Source: CAYQQJ01 sp964515945 (GTDB taxonomy: Bacteria > Pseudomonadota > Gammaproteobacteria > Pseudomonadales > Cellvibrionaceae). Taken from it: DNA of 28,685 nt. A program made the translations under genes and the position numbers. The first letter of the stretch is position 1; every line of letters begins with the position of its first letter. Under the pieces are notes generated by a model. It was not told the origin of the DNA. It saw only the letters and a program-made list of their open reading frames with translations, and made no database searches. The stretch lies in NCBI GenBank assembly GCA_964515945.1, contig CAZEWY010000019.1:1-28685 (forward strand), written 5' to 3'. Positions 16,813-23,457 of this stretch are shown here, one piece after another.

Positions 16813-16834
16813 GTAGGGTGGGCTCCGCCCACCA
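16813..16834. repeat. REP-like hairpin GGTGGGC..GCCCACC
   Basis: TGTAGGGTGGGC-TCC-GCCCACCA holds a perfect seven-pair stem (16817-16823 with 16827-16833) and a three-base loop. The GTAGGGTGGGC/GCCCACC motif is a familiar dispersed intergenic palindrome in gammaproteobacteria. It lies 26 bases before the next start. A similar hairpin is at 18022-18038. Confidence 0.6.
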
Positions 16835-16858
16835 TTTATCCGACGAGGGACCTGACTT

Positions 16859-17428
16859 ATGAACCGTAACGCAATAGGCACTATCATCTTCCTGGCCGCC
16901 CTGGTGTTCAGCCTGATGCCTCACGCGCAGGAAACACCGCTGACCGACCAGCTGATCGACAAATACATTCAATCCCTGAAAAACATGCAGCCCCTGTCGG
17001 ACAGAATCAATGCGGAAGATACTCAGGGTGCCGCAACCATGGCAAAGCTCTGGCTGGAAGGCGATACTGCGGCCATCAACCAATACCTTGAAACCAGGCC
17101 CTACTACGGGGAACTGGCGACGGTTGTCGAAAAGTCAGGGTTTAAAAGTACCGCCAACTGGGTTGAAACAGCCCAGCGGATAACACAGGCCTATATGGCG
17201 CTGGAGCTGGGCGGGCAGGAAGAGCAAGTGGCTGCGCAGATGGAAGCCAGCCTGCAACAGGTCCGAAACAATGAATACCTGGATGATGTGCAAAAGGAAA
17301 ACCTGATTCAGCAACTGCAAGCCAGCCAGGTGCACCTGTCAAACCTGAAAAACGTCAGTGCCGCCGATCAGGCCGCGGTAAAACCTCACCGGGAAAAACT
17401 GCGCAGCTATTTCGAAACGACAAAGTAA
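16859..17428 (+). CDS. Secreted hypothetical protein, helical
   Basis: I do not recognise the family. The 189 residues start with a signal peptide (MNRNAIGTIIFLAALVFSLM, likely cut after PHA). The mature part is predicted helical and rich in Q, E and A with no cysteine. Recurrent features are a KYIQSLKNMQPLSDRI helix, a PYYGELATVVEKSGF stretch and a glutamine-rich region (about 120-170) that could be coiled. GAGGGA is about ten bases before the ATG. It takes the place where xerC usually lies and ends at a bidirectional terminator shared with the SutA-like gene. A periplasmic role is likely, nothing further. Confidence 0.75.
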   Translation: MNRNAIGTIIFLAALVFSLMPHAQETPLTDQLIDKYIQSLKNMQPLSDRINAEDTQGAATMAKLWLEGDTAAINQYLETRPYYGELATVVEKSGFKSTANWVETAQRITQAYMALELGGQEEQVAAQMEASLQQVRNNEYLDDVQKENLIQQLQASQVHLSNLKNVSAADQAAVKPHREKLRSYFETTK

Positions 17429-17449
17429 GAAACAGTAAGGTAAGACGGA

Positions 17450-17476
17450 AAGCCCCAGATACTGGTTCCGGGGCTT
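17450..17476. terminator. Bidirectional terminator between the hypothetical and sutA-like genes
   Basis: AAGCCCC pairs with GGGGCTT around a 13-base loop, followed on the plus strand by TATTATTGTTTT. It stands between two converging stops, at 17428 and 17491, and can serve both. Confidence 0.75.
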
Positions 17477-17490
17477 GGTATTATTGTTTT

Positions 17491-17730
17491 CTACAGCTGA
17501 CCGCCGTAGTTGCAGGGTGGCTTTCTGGGCGGATCCGCCAGAATATTGCTTTCGATATAATTGATCTGGCCACCATTGGCGAGGAAAGCCGCAACTTCAT
17601 TGGCCAACTGTTCGCGCAGTCGTTCCCGAGCTGTCACCGGCTCTGAAACATAATCGTCATTCGCCGACTCCTCGGGCTCAAAACCGTCGTCGTCCAGTTC
17701 CAGAACTTCTTCATTTTCGCTATCAGTCAT
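17491..17730 (-). CDS. sutA: SutA-like RNA-polymerase-associated regulator
   Basis: The 79 residues have a very acidic N-terminal half (about 1-30, many E and D), a helix ERLREQLANEVAAFLANGG, and a C-terminal tail ILADPPRKPPCNYGGQL. The helix-GG-x-I then ADPP-[KR]-KP-x-x-x-YG pattern is that of SutA from Pseudomonas aeruginosa, a small protein that binds RNA polymerase and promotes transcription of ribosomal genes in slow growth. This one is shorter in the acidic part. It has a strong site GAGGGGGTG before the ATG. Its neighbours glnK and amtB also fit the Pseudomonas neighbourhood as I recall it. I call it from memory of that family, without alignment. Confidence 0.72.
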   Translation of the reverse strand: MTDSENEEVLELDDDGFEPEESANDDYVSEPVTARERLREQLANEVAAFLANGGQINYIESNILADPPRKPPCNYGGQL

Positions 17731-17936
17731 AACATCACCCCCTCAGTGATATATCACAACTATTTTGCGTAATTTATAGCTCAGGGATTTCAGAGCGTCA
17801 TCCAAAACCGGTGTTATTTTTAGTATTTTTTGTTCTATATTTTCAAAAAAATAACAGCGAGTAGTTATTTTATGTGGGAATGTAATGAGGAGTGCAATAA
17901 GGGCTGTCGCGGACTAACCGCTGAGGGGGGTATGGA

Positions 17937-18009
17937 GGGCGGAAAAGCAGCGCGACGCGCATGGGTGCGCTAATGCCGCGAGGGCATGCCCAAGAGCGGC
18001 CTTCCGCCC
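17937..18009. repeat. Nested inverted repeats forming a possible three-stem structure
   Basis: GGGCGGAA (17937-17944) pairs with TTCCGCCC (18002-18009). Inside, GCGCA-TGGG-TGCGC (17957-17970) and ATGCC-GCGAG-GGCAT (17973-17987) form two hairpins. The whole could be a three-way junction on either strand. Confidence 0.55.
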
Positions 18010-18021
18010 CACTGTCTGACC

Positions 18022-18038
18022 GATGGGCAAAGCCCACC
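18022..18038. repeat. REP-like hairpin after glnK
   Basis: GATGGGC-AAA-GCCCACC, with one mismatch, is enclosed by further GTCAG/CTGAC-type pairing. It lies 20 bases after the glnK stop. It resembles the 16813-16834 hairpin and lacks a T-run. Confidence 0.5.
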
Positions 18039-18057
18039 AGTGTCAGGAGGAACGCTA

Positions 18058-18396
18058 CTAGACGGCGTCGGGGCCTGTCTCGCCGGTGCGAATGCGAATG
18101 ACTTCTTCCACGGACTGGATAAAGATCTTGCCGTCACCGATCTTACCGGTTTGCGCCGCCCGAGAAATGGCTTCCACGGCCTGTTCGACCATGCCGTCAT
18201 CCAGCGCCAGTTCCAACTTCACTTTTGGCAGAAAATCCACCACATACTCCGCTCCGCGATAGAGCTCGGTATGGCCTTTCTGGCGACCGAAGCCTTTGAC
18301 CTCTGTCACCGTCATGCCCTGCACGCCAACTTCAGACAGCGCATTGCGCACATCGTCTAGTTTAAAGGGTTTGATTACCGCCGTTATCAATTTCAT
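18058..18396 (-). CDS. glnK: PII nitrogen-regulatory protein, second copy
   Basis: This is a 112-residue PII trimer subunit. The T-loop TELYRGAEYVVDFLPK contains Tyr51, the uridylylation site. The B-loop TGKIGDGKIF and C-loop RIRTGETG bind ATP and 2-oxoglutarate. It differs from the other copy (19859-20197) mainly in residues 60-75 and at scattered positions, about three quarters identical by eye. It lies after the amtB terminator with a 210-base gap, so it is probably transcribed separately from its own promoter. AAGGA is within ten bases of the start. No sigma-54 site with correct GG-N10-GC spacing was found for it. Confidence 0.96.
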   Translation of the reverse strand: MKLITAVIKPFKLDDVRNALSEVGVQGMTVTEVKGFGRQKGHTELYRGAEYVVDFLPKVKLELALDDGMVEQAVEAISRAAQTGKIGDGKIFIQSVEEVIRIRTGETGPDAV

Positions 18397-18511
18397 CAGG
18401 TAGTCCTTGTGTCTGTATGTATTCTGGGTTTTGGTTCCGGCCGAGGGGATTCATGGCTAATTTACACCACCTGCGACAAGGAATACAGCGCGGGGGGCCA
18501 AAACAAAAAAT

Positions 18512-18541
18512 CCCCCGAGACAGGTTTTCCTGCCTCGGGGG
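18512..18541 (-). terminator. Strong intrinsic terminator of torF-glnK-amtB
   Basis: CCCCCGAG-A-CAGG-TTTT-CCTG-C-CTCGGGGG is a near-perfect stem of about twelve pairs. On the minus strand it is followed by ATTTTTTGTTTT. It lies 67 bases after the amtB stop and separates amtB from the second glnK. Confidence 0.92.
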
Positions 18542-18607
18542 AACTCACATATCAACTATGCCTGAGCGGGTGGGAAGGAGCAGCATTACTGATCCTTCCA
18601 CCGCGGG

Positions 18608-19843
18608 TTATTTACCGGCCGAGAACTCGGGGTAGGCTTCCATTCCACACTCGGAGATATCCACTCCAATGAACTCTTCTTCGTCCGAGACACGAACCCC
18701 CATGACCGCCTTGATGATCAGCCAGACAACCAGACTGGTGACGAATACCCAGGCGACGATGGTCAATGCCCCAACGATCTGGCCAATAAAACTGGAAGCG
18801 TCATTGGTCAGAGGCACCAGCATCAAGCCGAGCAGACCCGCAGAACCGTGAACGCTGATGGCCCCCACGGGGTCGTCTATTTTCAGTTTATCCAGGCCAA
18901 TAACGCTCAGCAATACCAGCATGCCACCCATGGCGCCAAACACGGTCGCCAGCAGCGGTGTTGGGGTCAAGGGGCTCGCGGTGATGGCCACCAGGCCGCC
19001 GAGGGCGCCGTTGAGCACCATGGTCAAATCCGTCTTTCCGTAGATGATACGGGCCAGTATCATGGCGCCGACCAAGCCACCCGCCGCTGCCGCGTTAGTG
19101 TTCATGAACACGATGGCCACGGAGTTGGCGCTTTCAACACTGGCAGTCGCCAGCACCGATCCACCGTTAAACCCGAACCAGCCAAACCAGAGAATAAACG
19201 TGCCCAGGGTCGCCAGAGGCAGGTTGGCACCGGGAATGGCGTTGATTTCACCATTCGGACCGTACTTGCCTTTGCGCGCGCCCAGTATGATCACACCCGT
19301 CAATGCCGCCGTGGCACCTGCCAGGTGAACAATGCCGGACCCGGCAAAATCCGAAAAGCCCAGGTCGCCCAAGGAGTAGATACCCAGCACCGGCGCGCCA
19401 CCCCAGGTCCATGAACCTTCCATCGGATAGATAAAGCCTGTCATTACCACGGCAAATGCCAGGAAAGCCCAGAGCCTCATGCGCTCGGCAACCGCACCGG
19501 AAACAATTGACATGCAGGTAGCGACGAAGACGACCTGAAAGAAAAAATCCGCCGAAGGAGCATAGGTGGCGGCTTCTTCAGCGCCGGTGACACCGTTGGC
19601 CATTATACCGCTCAGGAACCAGCCGCCGTCGTACATGATGGCGTAGCCACAAGCAAGATACATAATCGAGGCAATGGCATATAGCACCACATTCTTGGCG
19701 AGAATTTCAGTGGTATTTTTTGCGCGAACGAGGCCGGATTCCAGCATGCTGAAGCCGGCCGCCATCCACATAACCAATGCGCCGCAGACAAGGAAGTAAA
19801 AAGTATCCAGGGCGTACTGCAGTTCGAAAATTTGAGTTTCCAT
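18608..19843 (-). CDS. amtB: Ammonium transporter
   Basis: AmtB is a trimeric inner-membrane channel for ammonia/ammonium. The 411 residues show eleven hydrophobic segments. The twin pore histidines are in GSGIVHLAGATAAL (about 170) and ISVHGSAGLLGLM (about 310), and the Phe gate region is in FFFQVVFVATCMS. WFGWFGFNGGS and NTNAAAAGGL are signature loops. The cytosolic tail VSDEEEFIGVDISECGMEAYPEF is the usual Amt tail. GGAGAA precedes the ATG. It follows glnK by 15 bases; PII closes the channel when ammonium is plentiful. The start lacks a cleavable signal peptide. Confidence 0.97.
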   Translation of the reverse strand: METQIFELQYALDTFYFLVCGALVMWMAAGFSMLESGLVRAKNTTEILAKNVVLYAIASIMYLACGYAIMYDGGWFLSGIMANGVTGAEEAATYAPSADFFFQVVFVATCMSIVSGAVAERMRLWAFLAFAVVMTGFIYPMEGSWTWGGAPVLGIYSLGDLGFSDFAGSGIVHLAGATAALTGVIILGARKGKYGPNGEINAIPGANLPLATLGTFILWFGWFGFNGGSVLATASVESANSVAIVFMNTNAAAAGGLVGAMILARIIYGKTDLTMVLNGALGGLVAITASPLTPTPLLATVFGAMGGMLVLLSVIGLDKLKIDDPVGAISVHGSAGLLGLMLVPLTNDASSFIGQIVGALTIVAWVFVTSLVVWLIIKAVMGVRVSDEEEFIGVDISECGMEAYPEFSAGK

Positions 19844-19858
19844 AACCGTTCTCCGGGT

Positions 19859-20197
19859 TTACAAAGCGTCTTCGCCGGTTTCACCGGTGCGAATACGTAT
19901 CACTTGTTCGAGTGACGACACAAAAATTTTACCGTCGCCGATTTTTCCACTGTGCGCCGCCTTGGTGACCGCCTCCACCACGGAGTCCACCTGGCTATCG
20001 GCGACCGCGACTTCCAATTTGGTTTTCGGCAGAAAATCCACCACATATTCCGCGCCGCGATAAAGCTCCGTGTGGCCCTTCTGTCGGCCAAAGCCCTTGA
20101 CTTCCGTCACGGTAATACCCTGAACGCCAATTTCGGAAAGGGCCTCGCGCACGGCGTCCAGTTTGAAAGGTTTGATAATGGCAGTGATCAGTTTCAT
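19859..20197 (-). CDS. glnK: PII nitrogen-regulatory protein GlnK
   Basis: This 112-residue PII protein has Tyr51 in the T-loop TELYRGAEYVVDFLPK, TVTEVKGFGRQKGH, and the nucleotide-binding SGKIGDGKIF and RIRTGETG segments. It sits 15 bases before amtB, the classic glnK-amtB pair in which GlnK binds and blocks AmtB. TAGGAG lies before the ATG. It follows torF by 45 bases on the same strand, so the NtrC/sigma-54 promoter in front of torF likely drives torF-glnK-amtB together. Confidence 0.97.
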   Translation of the reverse strand: MKLITAIIKPFKLDAVREALSEIGVQGITVTEVKGFGRQKGHTELYRGAEYVVDFLPKTKLEVAVADSQVDSVVEAVTKAAHSGKIGDGKIFVSSLEQVIRIRTGETGEDAL

Positions 20198-20222
20198 GTA
20201 ACTGCTCCTATGGATGCATTGC

Positions 20223-20261
20223 GTTATTGATTGGCAAGCTGGTTATTCGATTGGCAAGCTG
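20223..20261 (-). repeat. 19-20-bp tandem duplication over the torF stop codon
   Basis: On the plus strand GTTATTGATTGGCAAGCTG (20223-20241) and GTTATTCGATTGGCAAGCTG (20242-20261) are adjacent copies differing by two inserted bases. The torF stop (20243-20245) lies in the second, so the duplicate copy is in its 3' untranslated part. Confidence 0.9.
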
Positions 20262-20881
20262 TATGAAACAACGAACTTCGGTTCGTCATCGACAGTGCCT
20301 TCCACATCATCGGCAACCAGGCCCAAAGTGAAGCTCAGATTGTCGTTGTATGCGTAACCCAGATCGACGTGGGCGTAGTCGTTTTCATGCAGGCCATAGG
20401 TGACGGAAAAGGCACCGAAAGTGGCGCCGGCGGAGGTATACCAGTAGCCGGTAGCGCCAGCGACGTTGTCAACATAGTTCAGACTGAAGGGACCGTAACC
20501 CAGGCCGAGAATCACTTCCGTCAAATCGCCCACTTTGCTATCGGCAGGATCGCTAGGGTAAACATAGGACCAGGCGCTGATATCAACTGAGAAATCGCCG
20601 AAGGCGTGACCGTAACCGGCATAAAGATCATACTCGGTGCCCAGAACGGCATCACCGGAAGTTCCCCATATTCCGCCGTAGGCGCCGCCAGCGGATACAC
20701 TCAGATCACCGGACACGGCCGCATCGCCATTGCCCAAGTCGTATCCGCGGAAGTAGTACATATTGGCCACGGCAACCGAGGCGGATACATCAGCCTCCGC
20801 GTGTACCTGCGGTGCTATGGCTGCAAGCGTCAGGCCGGCGAGCGCGAACCCATGGGTGATTAATTTAGCTGCTTTTTTCAT
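20243..20881 (-). CDS. TorF family putative outer-membrane porin
   Basis: The 212-residue protein starts with a signal peptide (MKKAAKLITHGFALAGLTLA, cut after VHA) and then alternating beta strands with aromatic ends: ASVAVANMYYFRGYDLGNGDAAVSG and GTEYDLYAGYGHAF near the middle. The closing strand is KFVVSYSLPIE. This is the TorF/TIGR02001 pattern, a small predicted barrel often found beside glnK-amtB in marine gammaproteobacteria. The transported substrate is unknown; nitrogen control suggests small nitrogen compounds. ATG 20881 is chosen because AGAGGA lies seven bases before it; a start at 20917 lacks support and would spoil the signal peptide. A tandem duplication covers its stop. Confidence 0.88.
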   Translation of the reverse strand: MKKAAKLITHGFALAGLTLAAIAPQVHAEADVSASVAVANMYYFRGYDLGNGDAAVSGDLSVSAGGAYGGIWGTSGDAVLGTEYDLYAGYGHAFGDFSVDISAWSYVYPSDPADSKVGDLTEVILGLGYGPFSLNYVDNVAGATGYWYTSAGATFGAFSVTYGLHENDYAHVDLGYAYNDNLSFTLGLVADDVEGTVDDEPKFVVSYSLPIE

Positions 20882-20953
20882 TATGTTTCCTCTATGTATT
20901 TTGGTACGCATGGGCAACGAATGAACCTCTTTATGCCCATCTCAACCGGGTTA

Positions 20954-20971
20954 TTGCACTTAGCTTGCCAA
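20954..20971 (-). promoter_or_regulatory. Sigma-54 promoter for torF-glnK-amtB
   Basis: On the minus strand the sequence is TTGGCAAGCTAAGTGCAA, with GG-N10-GC spacing exactly as required and TTGGCA/GTGCA close to the TTGGCAC/TTGCA consensus. Transcription would start near 20945, about 64 bases before the torF ATG. Confidence 0.82.
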
Positions 20972-21045
20972 CTCGTAAATCTCTTTTTTAATCAATAGGT
21001 TACACTTAATATTGGCGTGGCCATCAACGTTTTTAAAAGGATTCG

Positions 21046-21106
21046 GGCACCATCGCAGTGCAGCCTCCCCGGCCATTGCACCGCAGTCGTGCACCAGTGT
21101 TGGGCA
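21046..21106 (-). promoter_or_regulatory. NtrC-type enhancer sites
   Basis: Three TGCAC-N7-GTGCA-type palindromes occur. 21077-21093 is perfect (TGCAC-CGCAGTC-GTGCA). 21046-21062 has one base off (GGCAC-CATCGCA-GTGCA). 21090-21106 has a good left half and a 4-of-5 right half. The first two centres are 31 bases apart, about three helical turns. They lie 75-135 bases upstream of the -24 box, as NtrC enhancers do. Confidence 0.75.
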
Positions 21107-21194
21107 CTCTTTGGTGAAGCCGTTATCTCCGTTACAATGACTGTCTTGCAAAACCTTCTCGCAAAGCCACTCTTGTAAACAATGGGTAAAAATC

Positions 21195-21458
21195 ATGATC
21201 GGTGATCTGACGCAACAGCTCTTTAACGACCTCAACCGGTTTATGGAAAGCGGCAGGCAATCCGCCGAGGCGGCCTTTTCCGGTGACCAACTGAAGGCTC
21301 TCATTGCCAATGCGCTGAAAAAAATGGATCTGGTGACCCGGGAAGAATTTGATGCCCAACAGGCAGTGCTCATGCGCACGCGGGAAATGCTCGAAAACCT
21401 GCAGAACCAGGTTGAGTCGCTGGAGGCCAAGGTGACTGAACTGGAAAAGCGCGACTAG
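21195..21458 (+). CDS. ubiK: Ubiquinone biosynthesis accessory factor UbiK
   Basis: The 87 residues match the small UbiK/YqiC family: an N-terminal helix, then LKKMDLVTREEFDAQQAVLMRTREML, the family signature, and a C-terminal coiled coil (about 55-87). UbiK helps assemble the Ubi complex with UbiJ and lipids in aerobic ubiquinone synthesis. Its start lies about 220 bases upstream of the sigma-54 promoter and some 90 bases past the NtrC sites. The gene is divergent from torF. In Pseudomonas the equivalent gene is also next to the glnK-amtB region. The usual downstream neighbour comM is not seen here. Confidence 0.92.
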   Translation: MIGDLTQQLFNDLNRFMESGRQSAEAAFSGDQLKALIANALKKMDLVTREEFDAQQAVLMRTREMLENLQNQVESLEAKVTELEKRD

Positions 21459-21959
21459 CGGTCTGCGGCGCTCTATCCCCTCAAAATTTCAAACCATTGT
21501 AAATACCGCTATTCTCCAAAGGTCACCCGGGTCCCGGGCGACCTCCACTCCGGATCCAGCAATTCCCATATAGGTTCTCTGTAAGTCAGAGACTTCGAGG
21601 ATTTCATCAGGAGTCCCTTCGCCCGATTTCACGTGACAAGGCTGTCATCTTTACCTGGAACGGATTTCGCAAGTCGTTGCGCCAGCGTTCACTTCAGTCA
21701 TGCATAAATTCATAAATGAACTCCAAGGTACAACGACATCCACTCTTGCTGACGCCCCTTTGTCAGGCCGCATATAGGTGTGCATACGCAATCCCCGGAA
21801 GGACCTGTTCATGAACCCGACTTTTTGTTCTTGCCGAATCGCGACTGGATGGAGATATGCATCTTGGATTGAGGCGCGATGGAAAAATCTCGCGTCGGTT
21901 CGCCAAACAGGTGACTCCTGTTATTGAATGTTCCTGCAACTGCAATGTAGGAGGTACTT
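21459..21959. other. 501-bp gap between ubiK and the host-attachment-type gene
   Basis: A short inverted repeat AGGTC-A-CCCGGG-T-CCCGGG-C-GACCT at 21520-21544 has no T-run and a one-base centre, so its inner pairs cannot all form. There is no convincing reading frame, and no clear terminator. The rest is mixed sequence. The last bases carry AGGAGG for the next gene. Confidence 0.6.
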
Positions 21960-22427
21960 ATGAAGGTAACACCCACGTGGATTCTGATCTCAGATGGCGC
22001 GGAAGCGCGGGTATACAACTATCATGGCCCCAAACACAAACTCAGCATTGTGGAGGGCGCTGATTTCAGTCATATCAATGAACCCAGTCGCGAATTGACT
22101 GCCAGCGAGAGGGGCCGGGTTTCCCAGGCGAGCAGCGGCCCCCGATCCAGCACTACCTGGACCCTCGATCCACATGAGCAGGAAAAGCAGAAATTCGCGC
22201 GGGAACTCGCCGCGTTTCTGGAAAGCAAAACTCATAAGTTCGAGCGCCTTATTCTGGCTGCGCCGCCCAAGATGCTCGGCTACTTGCGTGAGCATCTCTC
22301 CAAGAAACAGCTGGAGAAAACCATTGCCGCGATAGACAAGGACCTCACCAACGCCTCGGAAGATGGACTGGAAAGACATCTTCAGGGGGTTATTCATATT
22401 GATGCGGACCGCAGTATGCGAGTTTGA
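21960..22427 (+). CDS. Host-attachment family protein (PF10116-like)
   Basis: The 155-residue protein begins with PTWILISDGAEARVYNYHGPK, then has EPSRELTASERGRVSQASSG, ARELAAFLES near residue 80 and LILAAPPKMLGYLREHLS (about 100). This pattern matches the 'required for attachment to host cells' family, known from Agrobacterium and widespread in proteobacteria; its fold resembles that of release-factor eRF1 domain 2 and its true function is unknown. The start is supported by AGGAGG five bases before the ATG. It is followed by an HdeD-type gene after 59 bases and is likely co-transcribed. Both often accompany general stress responses. Confidence 0.83.
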   Translation: MKVTPTWILISDGAEARVYNYHGPKHKLSIVEGADFSHINEPSRELTASERGRVSQASSGPRSSTTWTLDPHEQEKQKFARELAAFLESKTHKFERLILAAPPKMLGYLREHLSKKQLEKTIAAIDKDLTNASEDGLERHLQGVIHIDADRSMRV

Positions 22428-22486
22428 GCATCGAACCGTCGCGCCAGCCAATGGCCGTTCGGAAACAACCCAAGAGGAAATAAGAA

Positions 22487-23065
22487 ATGTCGAGCATGAC
22501 AATTGGAGCAACACTGCTGTCGGATTTGCATCAGCGCGTGGAAGAAAAAATCGCCGAATACAAAGGCTGGTATCTTCTTCAATCCCTGACCTTTGTCTGT
22601 GCCGGAATTCTGGCCATGGTTCTGCCTTCGGCAACCGGTCTGGCATTCGGCAGTGTCATGGGTAGCCTGTTGATTATCACGGGTCTGCTCAAGGCCTTCG
22701 TCAGTTTCAAGTCGCACATCCACTGGTGGTCCATGCTGTCGGCTGCTGTGTGTATTGCCGTGGGCAGCCTGCTGGTGTGGCCGCCAGCATCCAGCCTTAT
22801 CACCATTTCTTTTCTGGTGGCGGTTTTTCTGCTCGCCGAGGGTCTGATTGAAATATGCCTCGCATTTGAGTACGAGTCAGCGCCGAAATGGGGATGGCTG
22901 CTGCTGTCAGGGGTGATCAGCATCTTGCTCAGCCTCGTGCTCTTCATTGGGGGGGCCGGCATGGCGCTGGCCGTCCTGGGTGTAATGATCGGCGTCAGCA
23001 TGCTGCTCTACGGCGCGTCACTGCTGGCCCTGTCCGCATCGACACGCGCGCTGGAAATCCTTTGA
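22487..23065 (+). CDS. HdeD family membrane protein (DUF308)
   Basis: The 192 residues carry six hydrophobic segments: LLQSLTFVCAGILAMVLPS, FGSVMGSLLIITGLLKAF, WWSMLSAAVCIAVGSLLVW, LITISFLVAVFLLAEGLIEI, WLLLSGVISILLSLVLFIG and ALAVLGVMIGVSMLLYGASL. The repeated short-loop pattern with PSATGLAFG is that of HdeD, which is linked to acid resistance in E. coli. A role in acid or general stress is only implied here. GAGGAA lies 8-9 bases before the ATG. It directly follows the host-attachment-type gene. A 15-base tandem copy (GAAGACATAG) begins ten bases after the stop. Confidence 0.88.
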   Translation: MSSMTIGATLLSDLHQRVEEKIAEYKGWYLLQSLTFVCAGILAMVLPSATGLAFGSVMGSLLIITGLLKAFVSFKSHIHWWSMLSAAVCIAVGSLLVWPPASSLITISFLVAVFLLAEGLIEICLAFEYESAPKWGWLLLSGVISILLSLVLFIGGAGMALAVLGVMIGVSMLLYGASLLALSASTRALEIL

Positions 23066-23457
23066 TTTAACGGTTGAAGACATAGCAGGAGAAGACATAG
23101 TTGGAGATCTGCTTTCTGCAGGCACCGGCGAAGCAAGTGCCTCGGACGGCGCAAATTGAAGGACGTGAGCCTTTCACCGACGGGCCGTCAGAAATGACGG
23201 AAGTGCCATCCGTGAAAAGCTCCAACCAATCGTCATGGATGACACATCGACTATCAAGGCACCTCTTCCGCCGCCCGCCAGGATGGCGGCCGTGCGGGAC
23301 CATACGTCTGCAGAGATTGCAGCCGGCAGAAGAGAGCCTGGACAGTCGAAAGGGAATTGCTCCGCTGGCGGATGGCCACGGGAGGCAGATCACCCGCTAT
23401 GTCTTTCCTGTTCACTGATAAGCCAGCCACTCCGCCAAGCGGCGCCTCGAATAATGT
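23066..23457. other. 392-bp gap with hairpins between hdeD-like gene and IS remnants
   Basis: The gap holds the 15-bp tandem copy GAAGACATAG (23076-23105), then a perfect hairpin CCGTCA-GAAA-TGACGG at 23185-23200 with a GAAA tetraloop. Outside that, CTTTCACCGA..(G)CCATCCGTGAAAAG (23171-23219) pairs imperfectly. A stretch of open frame on the plus strand here has no recognisable product. I do not annotate a gene. Confidence 0.6.
23076..23105 (+). repeat. 15-bp tandem duplication after the HdeD-type gene
   Basis: GAAGACATAGCAGGA is followed directly by GAAGACATAGTTGGA. The copies are identical in the first ten bases and nearly so in the rest. Confidence 0.85.

Larger units (their letters stand above)
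17731..18057. other. 327-bp gap between the sutA-like gene and glnK
   Basis: The part next to the sutA-like gene (17731-17880) is very AT-rich, with TATAAATTA and a TGATATATCA palindrome on the minus strand, and probably holds its promoter. The other half is GC-rich and holds a three-stem inverted-repeat structure (17937-18009) and a REP-like hairpin (18022-18038) just after glnK. No convincing reading frame was seen. Confidence 0.7.

Noticed and set aside
18397..18500. Sigma-54 promoter for the second glnK
   Set aside because: TGGTGTAAATTAGCC has GG-N9-GC, one base too short, and no NtrC palindrome is near.
20223..20261. TTGGCAAGCT on the plus strand as a second sigma-54 promoter
   Set aside because: The spacing GG-N10 is followed by AT, not GC, and it would point against torF. 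The shared decamer with the real promoter may be chance or a small flanking inverted repeat.
21520..21544. Inverted repeat AGGTC..GACCT as ubiK terminator
   Set aside because: The centre has no proper loop and no T-run follows.
23101..23418. Open frame of 105 codons after the HdeD-type gene
   Set aside because: Its sequence follows the hairpins, has no ribosome site and matches no family I know.
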